Assembly (NCBI RefSeq): GCF_016806125.1
Contig: NZ_CP047170.1
Location: forward strand, 248,001-312,000
Direction: 5' to 3'
Source of the DNA: Ponticoccus alexandrii
Lineage (GTDB): Bacteria; Pseudomonadota; Alphaproteobacteria; Rhodobacterales; Rhodobacteraceae
DNA length: 64,000 nucleotides
Below the pieces are notes generated by a model. The model had not been told where the DNA came from, made no database searches, and worked only from the letters and a program-made list of their open reading frames with translations. This document shows positions 36,913-46,054 of the stretch, piece after piece. How positions within the stretch are numbered: the first letter of the stretch is position 1; every line of letters begins with the position of its first letter. Made by a program: the position numbers and the translations under genes.

Positions 36913-37459
36913 CGGGCGGCCTCATTCTTGAGTATATCTGTCGGAAAGCGACTAACGGCGCCAGACTCCGATATCAAGGTGTTTTAGTCAGGAAATTGTG
37001 TCGCAAGGCAAGCGGACGCGCGCAGGCGACGTCACACCTGAGCGGCAGGACATGCGCAATGTTCACGCAAGGACTTGGCGGCAAGGGTCGTTGTTGCACC
37101 GGCGCGGGCCATACGCGGTGGATAGAGGTGACACGGATCGCAAGGCCCCTGCCCCGCGCTTTCCTATCCGAAAGACGCGCGCGGCTGAGCCACCCCACTG
37201 GTATCAGGTTCAGATCAAGCGCGCCGCCGGTCTTCGGCGGCAAGCGCCTTGTGGTTTCCGCGGAAACCTGTCTTCGCGATGCGTATCCGGCGGATGCTTC
37301 GTACTCTGCAACCAACCGCGAGACCCGACTGCTTCAGGCCCCTGCCGGACGGTACTCAGTGGGCGGATCATCCCACCCCTTCCCCGCTGGAAAGCGCGGC
37401 GGATCAGGCCTTCGTCGAAGACCTGCACCGCGTCCAGTGCAGCTGGCGCGCCGGAAGGC
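36913..37459. other. 547-bp intergenic leader of the importer operon, with two hairpins
   Basis: No protein-like frame is found. Two adjacent dyads are clear: GCCGCCG-N5-CGGCGGC at 37223-37241 and the perfect 16-bp palindrome GGTTTCCGCGGAAACC at 37253-37268. On the minus strand they would lie about 340 nt upstream of the binding-protein start. Known riboswitch cores (cobalamin, TPP) were looked for and not found convincingly. Confidence 0.4.
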
Positions 37460-38293
37460 TCAATAGGCGATGCGGGCAAGGCGACGCAGGGTCTCGGGGG
37501 TGGTGGTCGGCAGTCCGAAAAACTCGAGATAGGCCGGGATCTGCTCGAAAAGCATGTCGGTCCCGATCTGGATGCGGCAGCCCCGCACCTGCGCGGCGGC
37601 AAGGAAGGGCGTGATTTCGGTCTTCATAACCACCTCGCCGACGAAGGTTTCGGGGGCAATGCGCTCTACGTCCATCGGCAGAGGATCACCCTCGTTCATG
37701 CCGAGCGGCGTGGCGTTGACCACGATATCGAAGCCCTGGGGATCGCGGCTTCCGGTGGTCACGACAAGGCCGGGACAGGCGGCGCGCAAACGCTCCGCGA
37801 GCGCCTCCATCATCGGTGTGTGGCTGTCGAAGAGCGCAAGCTCCGCCACGCCCGCCGCCGCAAGCGAGGCGGCAATCGCCGAGCCGACCCCGCCAGAGCC
37901 CACCACGAGCACCCGCGCGCCTTCGATGGTGGCGCCTTTGCGCCGCGCCCCGCGCACAAAGCCCTCGCCGTCGAACATGTCACCCAGCATCTGCCCCTCG
38001 GGCCCCAGCCGCACCGCGTTGCACGACCCGGCGATCCGCGCTGTCACCGACAGCTCGTCCACAAGTCCCGTCGTCGTCACCTTGTGCGGCATCGTCACCA
38101 GCGCGCCATGGATGTTCGACAGTCGGAACAGCAGGCGCAGGAATTCGGGGTAGCCCTCGGCCTTGCAGCCCATCGGCACCACGACGGCGTCAATCCCTTC
38201 GGCTTCGAAGTAAGGGTTGTAGATCATCGGCGCCTTGAAGCTGTGAGTCGGGTAGCCGAGATGCGCGATGAGTTTCGTATGTCCGTTGATCAT
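37460..38293 (-). CDS. Shikimate dehydrogenase-family oxidoreductase
   Basis: This 277-residue protein resembles AroE/YdiB. The substrate lobe is PTHSFKAPMIYNPYF with ALVTMPHKVTTT (K of MPHK is the catalytic lysine in this family). The NAD(P) lobe carries VVGSGGVGSAIAASLAAAG, and the end NATPLGMNEGDPLP is also AroE-like. It is the last gene of the broken TRAP operon and lies 18 bp after the dctM remnant. In that setting it is probably catabolic (quinate/shikimate-like substrate), not the biosynthetic AroE. Confidence 0.85.
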   Translation of the reverse strand: MINGHTKLIAHLGYPTHSFKAPMIYNPYFEAEGIDAVVVPMGCKAEGYPEFLRLLFRLSNIHGALVTMPHKVTTTGLVDELSVTARIAGSCNAVRLGPEGQMLGDMFDGEGFVRGARRKGATIEGARVLVVGSGGVGSAIAASLAAAGVAELALFDSHTPMMEALAERLRAACPGLVVTTGSRDPQGFDIVVNATPLGMNEGDPLPMDVERIAPETFVGEVVMKTEITPFLAAAQVRGCRIQIGTDMLFEQIPAYLEFFGLPTTTPETLRRLARIAY

Positions 38294-38311
38294 GGTTGCG
38301 ACCTTTCAGGA

Positions 38312-38782
38312 TCAGTCTTCGTAGCCGAAGACACGCGGAAGGAAAAGCACGATCCCGGGAAACAGGATCAGCGCCGGCAGCGCCGCGAGCAGAACCGCGA
38401 GAAAGGGCAGCACCTCGCGCACGATGTCGCGCAGGGGAATGCCGCTGACGGCGTTGATGACGAAGAGCAGGATGCCGTAGGGCGGGATGAACAGGCGCAC
38501 GATCACGAGGATGATCGTCGTTGCATCCAGCAGGCAGCCCGGCAGCAGCACCAGCACGTTCACCATGATCAGGAACATCAGCGGCGAGATGTCGACGCCC
38601 TCGATGGCGCTGGCGAGCGCGGCGGGAATATTCTCGGAAGCGATAATCCAGTTGAGGATGAGCGAGGTGCCGATGACGATACCGCCCGCTGCCGAGCCGC
38701 GCGCGCTGTCCACGAGGATGTCGTAGATCGGGAGCATCTTCACCGGCAGCGTGGCCGAGGACTTGAGACGCAGCAGGCGCAT
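38312..38782 (-). pseudogene. dctM: TRAP transporter large permease (DctM), remnant
   Basis: This open frame of 156 residues is the C-terminal part of a DctM protein (normal length about 430): NWIIASENIPAALASAIEGV, LMFLIMVNVLVLLPGCLLDA, then FVINAVSGIPLRDIVREVLP. Besides the missing N-terminal 60 %, the conserved block between LVIVRLFI and PPYGILLFV is shortened by about 30 residues, so the helical hairpin of the signature is gone. It is an in-frame internal deletion, not a sequencing frameshift. Permease function is lost. Confidence 0.75.
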
Positions 38783-38803
38783 CCGCCGCCATGTCGGCTT
38801 GAT

Positions 38804-39148
38804 CTACATCCACAGCGTGACCGTGAGCACGGCAGCTCGAATCAGCCCCATGATCAGCGCCCTGTCGGCCCGCGATGTTGCAGAAGATATCGAAGGTGAC
38901 GTGATCGCGTCGCGCACCACGAAGGCGTTGCCCCAGAATATCGCCCAGAGCCACAGAACCATGATGAATTCCGTGGTTCAGCCGAAACTGGCGGTATCGA
39001 TCCCGCCGCCGGACAGCGCGATGAACCAGTCTGTGCCAGCGGCATAGCGCACAAGGATCTGAAGCAAGAAGGTCACGAAGATCGCGGCCATCATCGCGGC
39101 GGCGACCCCTTCGGTCAGGTGGATGAACCACCGTTTGATATGGGTCAT
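38804..39148 (-). pseudogene. dctQ: TRAP transporter small permease (DctQ), frameshifted
   Basis: The frame starts MTHIKRWFIHLTEGVAAAMM at 39148 and runs LQILVRYAAGTDWF. A TGA then interrupts it after SGGGIDTASFG. The remainder TEFIMVLWLWAIFWGNAFVV is readable past the stop. It then needs two further frame changes around TFDIFCNIAGRQG to reach LIMGL. It ends at a stop at 38804, just before the dctM remnant. Three lesions in 345 bp make it a pseudogene. Confidence 0.75.
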
Positions 39149-39166
39149 GTCCACCTCCCAGGGTCG

Positions 39167-39898
39167 TCAATAGGTCGATCGGCCACCGCTAAGGTCGAAG
39201 GTGAAACCGGTGGTGAAGCTGCATTCCTCGCTGACGATCCAGGCGGCCATGTCCGCGATTTCGGGCAGTTTCAGGAACCGGCCCATCGGAATCTTCGCCT
39301 TCATAGCGGCAATGTGCTCGGGGGTCATCTGCGCCTGAAGCCCGGTCTCGGCCATGGCGGGTGCAATGCAGTTCACGGTGACGCCACTGTCCGCCAATTC
39401 CTTGGAAATAGCCTTGGAAAAGCCGATGACGCCGGCCTTGGCCGCCGAATAGGCGGAGATGTAAGGCACCCCATCCTTGCCCGCCATGGAGGCGATGTTG
39501 AGGATCCGCCCGTAGCCACGTGCCTTCATGTGCGGCGCCGCGACACGGCAGCCGTTGAAGACACCGGTCAGGTTGACGCCAAGCACGCTGGCCCATGTCT
39601 CGGGCGCAAGTTCCCACATCGGCAGCACCGGACCGTTTATCCCGGCGTTGTTCACGAGGATGTCGACCTGCCCCAGTTCGGCGACCGCGCTCTCGAAAGC
39701 GGCGGCGACGGCGGCTGGGTCGGAGACGTCGAGCTTGCGGATTGCCGCGGGCGTGAAAGCACCGTCGAAGGTCTCTGGCGACCAGTCCCAGATCTCGACC
39801 TTGGCGCCCGCACCGGCGAGCCGCGCGGCGATGGCGTGGCCGATGCCGCCGGCGGCGCCGGTGACGATGGCGGTACGGCCGTTCAGACCTCTGGGCAT
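39167..39898 (-). CDS. Short-chain dehydrogenase/reductase (SDR)
   Basis: This 243-residue FabG-like SDR has the cofactor motif TGAAGGIGHAIAARLAGAG, NNAGINGP, the catalytic Ser in NIASMAG and Tyr-x3-Lys in SAYSAAKAG. The protein starts MPRGLNGRTAIVTG and is full length. Its start overlaps the end of the isomerase-like gene by 16 bp. Part of the TRAP-linked catabolic operon, whose permease is broken. A hydroxy-acid or polyol substrate is likely; it cannot be named. Confidence 0.87.
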   Translation of the reverse strand: MPRGLNGRTAIVTGAAGGIGHAIAARLAGAGAKVEIWDWSPETFDGAFTPAAIRKLDVSDPAAVAAAFESAVAELGQVDILVNNAGINGPVLPMWELAPETWASVLGVNLTGVFNGCRVAAPHMKARGYGRILNIASMAGKDGVPYISAYSAAKAGVIGFSKAISKELADSGVTVNCIAPAMAETGLQAQMTPEHIAAMKAKIPMGRFLKLPEIADMAAWIVSEECSFTTGFTFDLSGGRSTY

Positions 39899-40716
39899 GG
39901 GGTGTCCTTTCTTGAAAGCATGGCGAGGGCAGCCTCTGCGGCACGCCTCAGGCGCTCCTCGGGCGGTCTTGCCGCATCGGGCACCTCGACGGAAACATAG
40001 GTCTCGGGTTCCAGCCGCGACAGCAGCCGGTGCAAGGGCAGCACACCCTGTCCGGGCGCAAGCCGGCCCTCGCGCGCCTCGTGGATGGTGGCCTCGTCCC
40101 CCGACGGGCGCAGTTCGGGCGCATCACAAAGTTGCACGGCTCGGACGGGTCCGGTCGCCGAAAGGTCCGGCACGGCGAAATCGCCGCCCGACCGGTCCAG
40201 ATGAAGCACATCAAGCAGCACGCCCGTGTTGTCCTGCGCGGCCCGGTCCAGCAGGGCGCAGGCGTCCTCGTAGGTGCCGATCACCCGCCAGCGCATGAAT
40301 TCCACATCGACCCGCAGGCCGAAGGGGCGGGCCATCTGCGCCAGCCGTGCCAGCGTGTCCGCAAGACGCGCGGGCTCTGGATCGTCACCCGACACGGTGA
40401 GCGCGCGCGCACCCAGCGCCGCGCCGGTCTCCAGCAGGGGCTGCAGCGCGGCAAGGTCAATGCCGGGGGTCAGCGGCACGAATTCCACCTCGTTGACCCG
40501 GACACCGGTCCGCGCCATCGCGGCGGTCAGCGCCGCATGGCCCGCGGTGGCAGGGCGAACGTCGTAGCACAAAGCGCCCGGCGCAGCGGGCGCAAGCCGT
40601 AACCCGACCGCCGAAAAGCCCGCATCAGCCGCAGCCTCTACGAACTCTGCCGGGGACAATTCAAGCGCCGTGAGATGCGCAACGCCCAGAGGGCGCGCGT
40701 TCAGATCATGTGCCAA
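39883..40716 (-). CDS. Sugar phosphate isomerase/epimerase-like TIM-barrel protein
   Basis: This 277-residue protein is of the xylose-isomerase-like TIM-barrel (AP endonuclease 2) superfamily. Visible barrel elements are FVEAAADAGFSAVGLRLAPA, GARALTVSGDDPEPARLAD and a metal-site-like VDVEFMRW, then VLLDVLHLDRSGGD and ETYVSVEVPD. The metal residues E, D/H and E expected at strand ends are plausible. It overlaps the dctP gene by 11 bp and the SDR gene by 16 bp. Function within the group varies (isomerases, dehydratases), so I leave it open. Confidence 0.8.
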   Translation of the reverse strand: MAHDLNARPLGVAHLTALELSPAEFVEAAADAGFSAVGLRLAPAAPGALCYDVRPATAGHAALTAAMARTGVRVNEVEFVPLTPGIDLAALQPLLETGAALGARALTVSGDDPEPARLADTLARLAQMARPFGLRVDVEFMRWRVIGTYEDACALLDRAAQDNTGVLLDVLHLDRSGGDFAVPDLSATGPVRAVQLCDAPELRPSGDEATIHEAREGRLAPGQGVLPLHRLLSRLEPETYVSVEVPDAARPPEERLRRAAEAALAMLSRKDTPCPEV

Positions 40717-41701
40717 GGGCGTTCACCGCGTCCAACACACCTTCGGGCCATGCGGCGGCGTAATCGCTCTCGAGATAGGCCGCCTGAACCGCCGAACCCA
40801 AGGCCGCAACATCGGGCTCGGAGATGGTCATGCCCTTCTCTTCGAGGAAGGCCACCAGCGAGTCGTCGAGTCCGAGTTGCGCGGCGGCCGCGCTTTCGCT
40901 TGCGGCGGCGGCGGTCACCGCCTCCTGCTGCTCGGCACTCATCGCGTCATACTTCTCTTTCGCGAGGGCGATGAAGTTCCAGTCCACGAGATGCCCCGTC
41001 AGCGCGATCTGGCTGGTGACCTCGTAGAACTTCGAAGCGACGACCGTGGACAGCGGGTTGTCCTGACCGTCGACCGAGCCGGTCTGCAACGGGGTGTAAA
41101 CCTCGGTGAAGGACATCGGTACCGGGCTTGCGCCAAACGCGCGGCCAAGGAACTGCCGTGCGTCCGAGCCGGGCATCCGCAGCTTGACACCGGTCAGGTC
41201 CTCCGGGGTCTGCACGTTCAGCGCGTCCTGTGTCTGACGCAGGTTCACATGACGCTTGCCGAGATACATCGGGGCAAGCAGCTTCACGCCAAGTTCATCC
41301 TCGACCTTCCGCTTGAAGGGATCCATCAGCGGATCGTTGAACACCGCGACCTGATGCCCGGAACTTTGAAGCACGTACCCGGCGGGAAAGATCGACCATT
41401 CCGGAAAGAACGTCGCAAGCTCCTGGGCCGAGGTGATCGACATGTCGAGGTCGCCCGTCGCGATGGCCTCACGTTCGGTCCCCGCGCCGAAGAGCGTCCC
41501 GTTCCAGTGAGGCTGGAAGGCGGCGAACCCGGCCACCGCAGGTCCAAAGACCTCGTTCATCGCGATAGCGCGCTGGTCGGTCTTGGTGGTCACGGCAGAC
41601 AGACGCAGCGTGACCTTGTCCTGGGCGGAGGCCGCCCCGCCAAGGACGACCGAGGCAACGGACGCGGCAAGCAGGATGCGGCGAGCCATCTTGAACGACA
41701 T
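40706..41701 (-). CDS. dctP: TRAP transporter solute-binding protein (DctP)
   Basis: This intact 331-residue binding protein has a signal peptide (cleavage after ASA) and the DctP-type helix and strand pattern. LRMPGSDARQFLGRAFGASP contains the conserved Arg that clamps carboxylates, followed by FTEVYTPLQTGSVDGQDNPL. The start follows GGGAGGAGAATCC. It heads the operon with the isomerase-like gene, SDR, broken dctQ and dctM and the shikimate dehydrogenase-like gene. Without an intact permease here it is an orphan. Confidence 0.9.
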   Translation of the reverse strand: MSFKMARRILLAASVASVVLGGAASAQDKVTLRLSAVTTKTDQRAIAMNEVFGPAVAGFAAFQPHWNGTLFGAGTEREAIATGDLDMSITSAQELATFFPEWSIFPAGYVLQSSGHQVAVFNDPLMDPFKRKVEDELGVKLLAPMYLGKRHVNLRQTQDALNVQTPEDLTGVKLRMPGSDARQFLGRAFGASPVPMSFTEVYTPLQTGSVDGQDNPLSTVVASKFYEVTSQIALTGHLVDWNFIALAKEKYDAMSAEQQEAVTAAAASESAAAAQLGLDDSLVAFLEEKGMTISEPDVAALGSAVQAAYLESDYAAAWPEGVLDAVNALGT

Positions 41702-41786
41702 GGATTCTCCTCCCGAAGTCGCTGACCCCCGTAAGCCGGGAGCGGTGGTACTGCAGGGCTTGTAGGAAGTCCGTTCGATTTTTCCC

Positions 41787-41805
41787 AGTGTAATCGATTA
41801 TCACT
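41787..41805. promoter_or_regulatory. LacI/GntR-type operator palindrome upstream of dctP
   Basis: TAATCGATTA (41791-41800) is a perfect 10-bp palindrome. AGTG and, one base off, CACT flank it as outer arms, giving an AGTG-TAATCGATTA-T-CACT site. It lies ~90 bp before the dctP start, in an AT-rich promoter-like stretch, and 73 bp before the gntR remnant. The CG centre is typical of LacI-family operators, though the neighbour is GntR-like. Confidence 0.5.
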
Positions 41806-41877
41806 TTAATAATATACTTTTACAGACTTACAGGCGTATGGGGCGGGCCTAAAAGAGAGCGCGAAAAAGGAACCGTT

Positions 41878-42547
41878 ATGCCACAGACGCGTCCAGACGG
41901 TGCGACGCCTCGCAAGCCGACACTGCCGGGCAGATCGAAGCGCGACTTCTCCACGACATCCTTCACGGCGTGCTGGCCCCGGGCGAGAAGCTGAACCTTA
42001 ACCGCCCGCGCGAGACGCTGGGCGTCGAACTGTCGCCGCTGCGCGAGACGATCAACCGGATCGTCGCGACCGGGCTGGTCGAGATGGAACCGATGCGGGG
42101 CTACTCGGTGACGCCGATCTCGGTGGCCAATCTCGACGAGGCGGCGGCGTTTCGGATTGAACCAGAACCCGATGCGCTGCTGCGGGCGATGCAAAACGGC
42201 GTGCTGGACTGGGAAAGCGCTGTGATGGGCCGCTGCAACGGCTCAACCGCACGCTGAGGGTTCCGGGCGACGTAGCAAGCCTCATCGAGTGGGAGGCGGC
42301 AAACAACGCCTTTCACGACGCTCTGATCTCGCGCTGCGACACGCCGCTACTGATGAAGATGTATCGCTCGCAGGTGACGCTCAACGATCGCTACCGGCTC
42401 ATCTACCTTCAGGCGACGCCAATCCAGCGTGAGGTGATCGACGAACATACCGCCATCGCAAACGCCGCCATCGAGCGGCGCGCGGACGAGGCGGTGGCGG
42501 GCGCCGGAATCGTGGTCTGCGGAAGCGACTGGGCGCGCAACCTCTAG
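41878..42547 (+). pseudogene. GntR/FCD regulator, frameshifted
   Basis: The sequence is divided between frames. IEARLLHDILHGVLAPGEKL, ELSPLRETINRIVATGLVEM, then a break, then WEAANNAFHDALISRCDTPL, LNDRYRLIYLQATPIQREVI and AIANAAIERRADEA ending at TAG (42545-42547) form a GntR regulator with FCD domain. At least two frame changes (near the start and near 42250) are needed. It is divergent from the dctP operon, whose regulator it once was. Confidence 0.75.
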
Positions 42548-42551
42548 CCGG

Positions 42552-43005
42552 GGCTGACGCGCGCGCAGCAGGAAGTGCAATTTCTGCGCCCGCTCGACCT
42601 TGCCGCGGACGCGGTTGCAGGAAGCGGCGTGACGGTGGTGATCGAGCCGCTGAACCGAACCGAGTCCGACATCGCCAATTCCGTGACGAGGCGGCGGGCT
42701 TCGCGCGCACCGTGAACCACCCCGAGATCCGGGTGCTGACGGATTTTATCACATGGATGAAAAGGCCGAGCCCTTTGGGACGCTGATCCGCAATGCGGAC
42801 CTTCTTGCCCATGTGCATCTGGCCGACACCGGCCGCCATCGCCCCGGCAGAGGGACCTACGATTACCCGGGCTTCTTCGCGCGCTGAAGGCCGCGGGGTA
42901 TGCCGGACGGCTGTCGGTCGAATGCGCCCCGACCGATGCGGGAGGGCGTGGTGAAAGCCTGCGCTTCCTGCGCCGGGCTTGGACGAGGCAAAGGAGGTCA
43001 CGTGA
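42552..43005 (+). pseudogene. Sugar phosphate isomerase/epimerase, degenerate
   Basis: Frames must be changed several times to read VVIEPLNRTESDIANSV, TVNHPEIRVLTDF, MDEKAEPFGTLIRNADLLAH, VHLADTGRHRPGRGTYDYPG and LKAAGYAGRLSVECAPTD. Together they form the C-terminal half of a TIM-barrel isomerase of the hydroxypyruvate-isomerase/epimerase type. The N-terminal half is missing, and the end overlaps the next pseudogene (TGATG at 43003-43007). Confidence 0.7.
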
Positions 43006-43389
43006 TGGGGATGGTGAAGAACCCCGTTCAAGGTAAGGCTGAAAGCGGGCGAGGTGCAGATCGGCCTGTGGTCTTCCCTTGCCGATCCCAACGTGGCCGA
43101 ACTGCTGGCGGGCTGCGGCTACAACTGGATGATGCTCGATCTTGAACGTTCCACCGCCAGCCCGGCGGATCTGGCGGCCTCCTTCGGCCATCCCGGAGAG
43201 CCGTCCCATCCCGAGGTGACGGCGGCGATCCTAGGGGGCATGGCGCGCCTGAGAGAGTTCGGGGGCGCCTCGGGCATCCTGTCGCTCGATCAGGCGGTGC
43301 TGCGCGCGGCGCGGGGCTTCATCGCGGTGGACGTGGATGCGGGGCTTCTGCGCCACGCGGCGATTGCACAGCGCGAGGAATGGAGATGA
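43005..43389 (+). pseudogene. HpcH/HpaI-type aldolase, internally deleted
   Basis: The start (KAGEVQIGLWSSLADPNVAE, LLAGCGYNWMMLDLE) and the end (ASFGHPGEPSHPEVTAAILG, GASGILSLDQAVLRAARG) of a 2-oxo-3-deoxy-acid aldolase are present. About 130 central residues, including the metal and pyruvate site, are missing: MLDLERSTASPADLAASFGH joins the two halves. A frameshift lies near 43030. No activity is expected. Confidence 0.75.
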
Positions 43390-43860
43390 GCGCCCCTTTG
43401 CGCCTTGCCCTCAAACTCAACAACCGCGCGGTGGCGTAGCGCGACGGCGACGGCTTCACCGGCCCGCCCCCCGGCTTGCAACACTGATCGGCGAGGAAAC
43501 CGGGCGTGAGACGCAGCTTGTCGGGTTGCCCGGTGCGCGCAGCGTGGTCGAAGGCGTGGGCGCGGTCTGGGACATGACCTTCCTTGCCCTCGATCCGCGC
43601 CATGCTCACCTGATGCGGTTCAGCACGCCCCACCTGAGCCTCGGCGCCACGCTTCCGGAGCGGCGCTGTGCCGAAGTCTTCGAAAGCGGGGCGACGATCC
43701 TGTCGACCCGCGGGGGGGGCCTATCACGGACCCCTGACCGCGCTTGAGGACCCCGCGCGGCTTGTCGCATGGAAGCACCCGCAGAGGTGTGGGAGGCCTT
43801 TCTCGCCGGAAAAGCCCCCGCACCGCCGTGGGCCGACGACGATCCGTATTGCACCCGGGG
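43386..43860 (+). pseudogene. Periplasmic (family-3-like) solute-binding protein, degenerate
   Basis: The pieces LRLALKLNNRAVA, ETQLVGLPGARSVVEGVGAV, WDMTFLALDPRHAHLMRFST and PHLSLGATL resemble an amino-acid-type binding protein without signal peptide. The rest (AYHGPLTALEDPARLVAWKH, AEVWEAFLAGKAPAP) lies in other frames. Nonsense codon at about 43438 and several frameshifts. Assignment moderate. Confidence 0.5.
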
Positions 43861-44065
43861 CTTTGGTCGCCGCCGGACCCTGTCGGTCTCGGCAATCTTC
43901 GCCATGTCTTCCGAGGCGGTAAAAGGTGATCTCGGCGCGCGTGTCCTCATCGACCGAGGGCGCTGCCGCTCGCGTCTGCCAGGGTCCGATGCGGCACGGG
44001 CGCCGCCTGCCCCGACAGGATCCGGGGCAGGCGCAAGACGCCCCTGCGCGGGCAGGCAGCCGCCG

Positions 44066-45439
44066 TCACGCCATGGCGGCGCGCACCTCCGGATCCTCCA
44101 GCGTCTGGTCCAGTGTCACCCTCGTCAACTCCACGATCCGGTCGATCTCGTCATCAGTACAGCAGAGCGGCGGCGCATAGCCCAGCACGCCCTGCGTGAA
44201 AGCGCGGATGATAAGCCCGTTCTGCCAAGCCCGGTCGAAGATCCGGACGCCCGGGGCCGCCGCTGCGGGCAGCGGCGTCTTCTTCGCCTTGTCGGTGACC
44301 AGTTCGACCGCCGCCAGCATGCCCCGGCCGCGCACGTCGCCCACCAGCGGATGATCCGCGAGGCCCTGCAGCCCCGCCATCAGACGCGCACCCATCTTCA
44401 CACCGTTCTCCAGCAGGCCGCCTTCGTAGAGATCGAGCGCCGCCAGCGCCACCGCTGCGCTGACCGGATGGGCGGAATAGGTCTGGCCGTGACCGACCAT
44501 CCCCGACCCGGCCCCCTCGGCGATGGTCTCGTAGACATGATCCGACAGGAAAACCGCCGACATCGGCACATAGCCCGAGGTCAACCCTTTGGCCGTGGTC
44601 ATCATGTCGGGAACGATACCCTCTTCGCTGCAGGCGAACATCGGGCCGGTGCGACCGAAGCCGGTGATGACCTCGTCGGCGACAAAGAGGATCTCCATCT
44701 CCTTGCAGACCGCGTGCATGGCCGCGACCCAGCCCGGGGGCGGGACCAGCACGCCGCCGGAGCCTTGAATCGGTTCGAGGTAGAAGGCCGCCACCCGCTC
44801 TGCGCCGATCTCGGCAATCTTGGCCCGCAGATCCGCGACAGAGGCCGCGATGATGGCCTCGGCGTCCGGCCCCACCGGGTTGCGATAGGCATAGTGCGAG
44901 GGGATCTTGTGCTGCCAGTCCAGCGGCACGCCGAACTTGGCATGGAAGACCGGCAGCGCGGTCAGCCCGGACCCCACCGCCGATGAGCCGTGATAGCCCT
45001 GCGCGACCGAGATGAACTGGTCGCGCTCCGGCGCTCCCCTGGAATGCCAGTAGTGCCGGGCGAAGCGGATCGTGCTGTCCACGGCATCCGATCCGCCGAG
45101 CCCGAAATAGACATGGTTCAGATCGCCCGGCGCGTGATCCGTCAACCGCCCCGCCAGCCGGGCGGCGGATTCGGAGCCAAGCCCGAAATACCCCGTGGCG
45201 TAGGACAGGTCCCGCAGCTGGCGGGTCGCCGCCTCGATCAGGTGCTCCTGGCCATAGCCTGCGTTCACGCACCACAGTCCGGCAAAACCGTCCAGCAGGC
45301 TGTGCCCCTCTGCATCGGTAACGGTCGCGCCCCTGGCCGAAGCCAGAAAGCGCGCGCCCGCCTGTTCATGTCCGCGCCACGAGGCGAGCGGGTGGACCAG
45401 ATGTCTCCGGTCGAGTTCGGCGATGGAATTGCTCAGCAC
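44066..45439 (-). CDS. Class III (omega) aminotransferase
   Basis: This 457-residue PLP-dependent aminotransferase starts at the GTG of 45439, which follows GAGAAAGGGAC; the longer open frame upstream has no ribosome site or family sequence. Its key motifs are NHVYFGLGGSDAVDSTIRFA (PLP-phosphate site), LFVADEVITGFGRTGPMFAC with the ring-stacking Asp, and DMMTTAKGLTSGY with the Schiff-base lysine. Typical of pyruvate- or taurine-dependent transaminases of amines and beta-amino acids. It stands alone between the decayed region and the second TRAP operon. Confidence 0.92.
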   Translation of the reverse strand: MLSNSIAELDRRHLVHPLASWRGHEQAGARFLASARGATVTDAEGHSLLDGFAGLWCVNAGYGQEHLIEAATRQLRDLSYATGYFGLGSESAARLAGRLTDHAPGDLNHVYFGLGGSDAVDSTIRFARHYWHSRGAPERDQFISVAQGYHGSSAVGSGLTALPVFHAKFGVPLDWQHKIPSHYAYRNPVGPDAEAIIAASVADLRAKIAEIGAERVAAFYLEPIQGSGGVLVPPPGWVAAMHAVCKEMEILFVADEVITGFGRTGPMFACSEEGIVPDMMTTAKGLTSGYVPMSAVFLSDHVYETIAEGAGSGMVGHGQTYSAHPVSAAVALAALDLYEGGLLENGVKMGARLMAGLQGLADHPLVGDVRGRGMLAAVELVTDKAKKTPLPAAAAPGVRIFDRAWQNGLIIRAFTQGVLGYAPPLCCTDDEIDRIVELTRVTLDQTLEDPEVRAAMA

Positions 45440-46054
45440 GATGTCCCTTTCTCTGTCAGCCGGGGGCCCGCAACCCGCGCAGGTCGCCGGGGCCGCCCTT
45501 TGGTGCTCCGGGCGTGCCGCCTGACCGGGCGGGGCCGGGGTCTTTTGATGACGATCCACCCGCATGGGCCGGGCGGAGTGCGCAGCCCTGCGATAGCGCT
45601 TGCCAGCTCCGGTATCCGCCAATGCGGTGCGAACACGGCACCCCCGACAGCGCATCGCCGCCACCGGGCGCGATGCGGGCGCGTCCCTGCCGGGATACGG
45701 CGACCTGAAAATGGTCTGCCCCTGCGCGGGCTGGGATCGGGGTCATGGCAAGCCTTGCGGATGGTCTGCCGCCCATAATCCGCCATTGTGAAACCAGAAG
45801 TCGCTGGATGCGGTGGCCGCGCAGCAATCTTCGACTGTTGATGCGCCAGACCGCCGCATGAAATAGGGCGCAGCCCCTCGTTGGCCCCTGCCCCGGTGAA
45901 ATCGGAATGGCGGCAGCGCCGCGCCGGTCAGGACCTGCATTCCACACAGATCCGGGGGAAGGTCCGGGTGCCGGCCTCGACGGGGCGTTCACCCCAGGCA
46001 GCGCAACACATTCCGTTCCTTCCGGATCAAACCCCAGAGGCTGCGGAACCGCTC
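45440..46054. other. 615-bp stretch without a recognised gene
   Basis: Several overlapping open frames run on both strands, but none has a family sequence, signal peptide or ribosome site. It is GC-rich and could be the remains of a decayed gene. Neither IS ends nor tRNA-like folds were found. Confidence 0.4.

Noticed and set aside
36913-37459. Possible cobalamin or TPP riboswitch upstream of the FecBCD-like operon
   Set aside because: The minus strand contains GAACCTGAT, which recalls TPP elements, but the other required boxes are missing and no cobalamin core is present.
45456-45992. Several open frames in the 45.4-46.0 kb gap
   Set aside because: They overlap each other on both strands and lack start signals or any recognisable motif.
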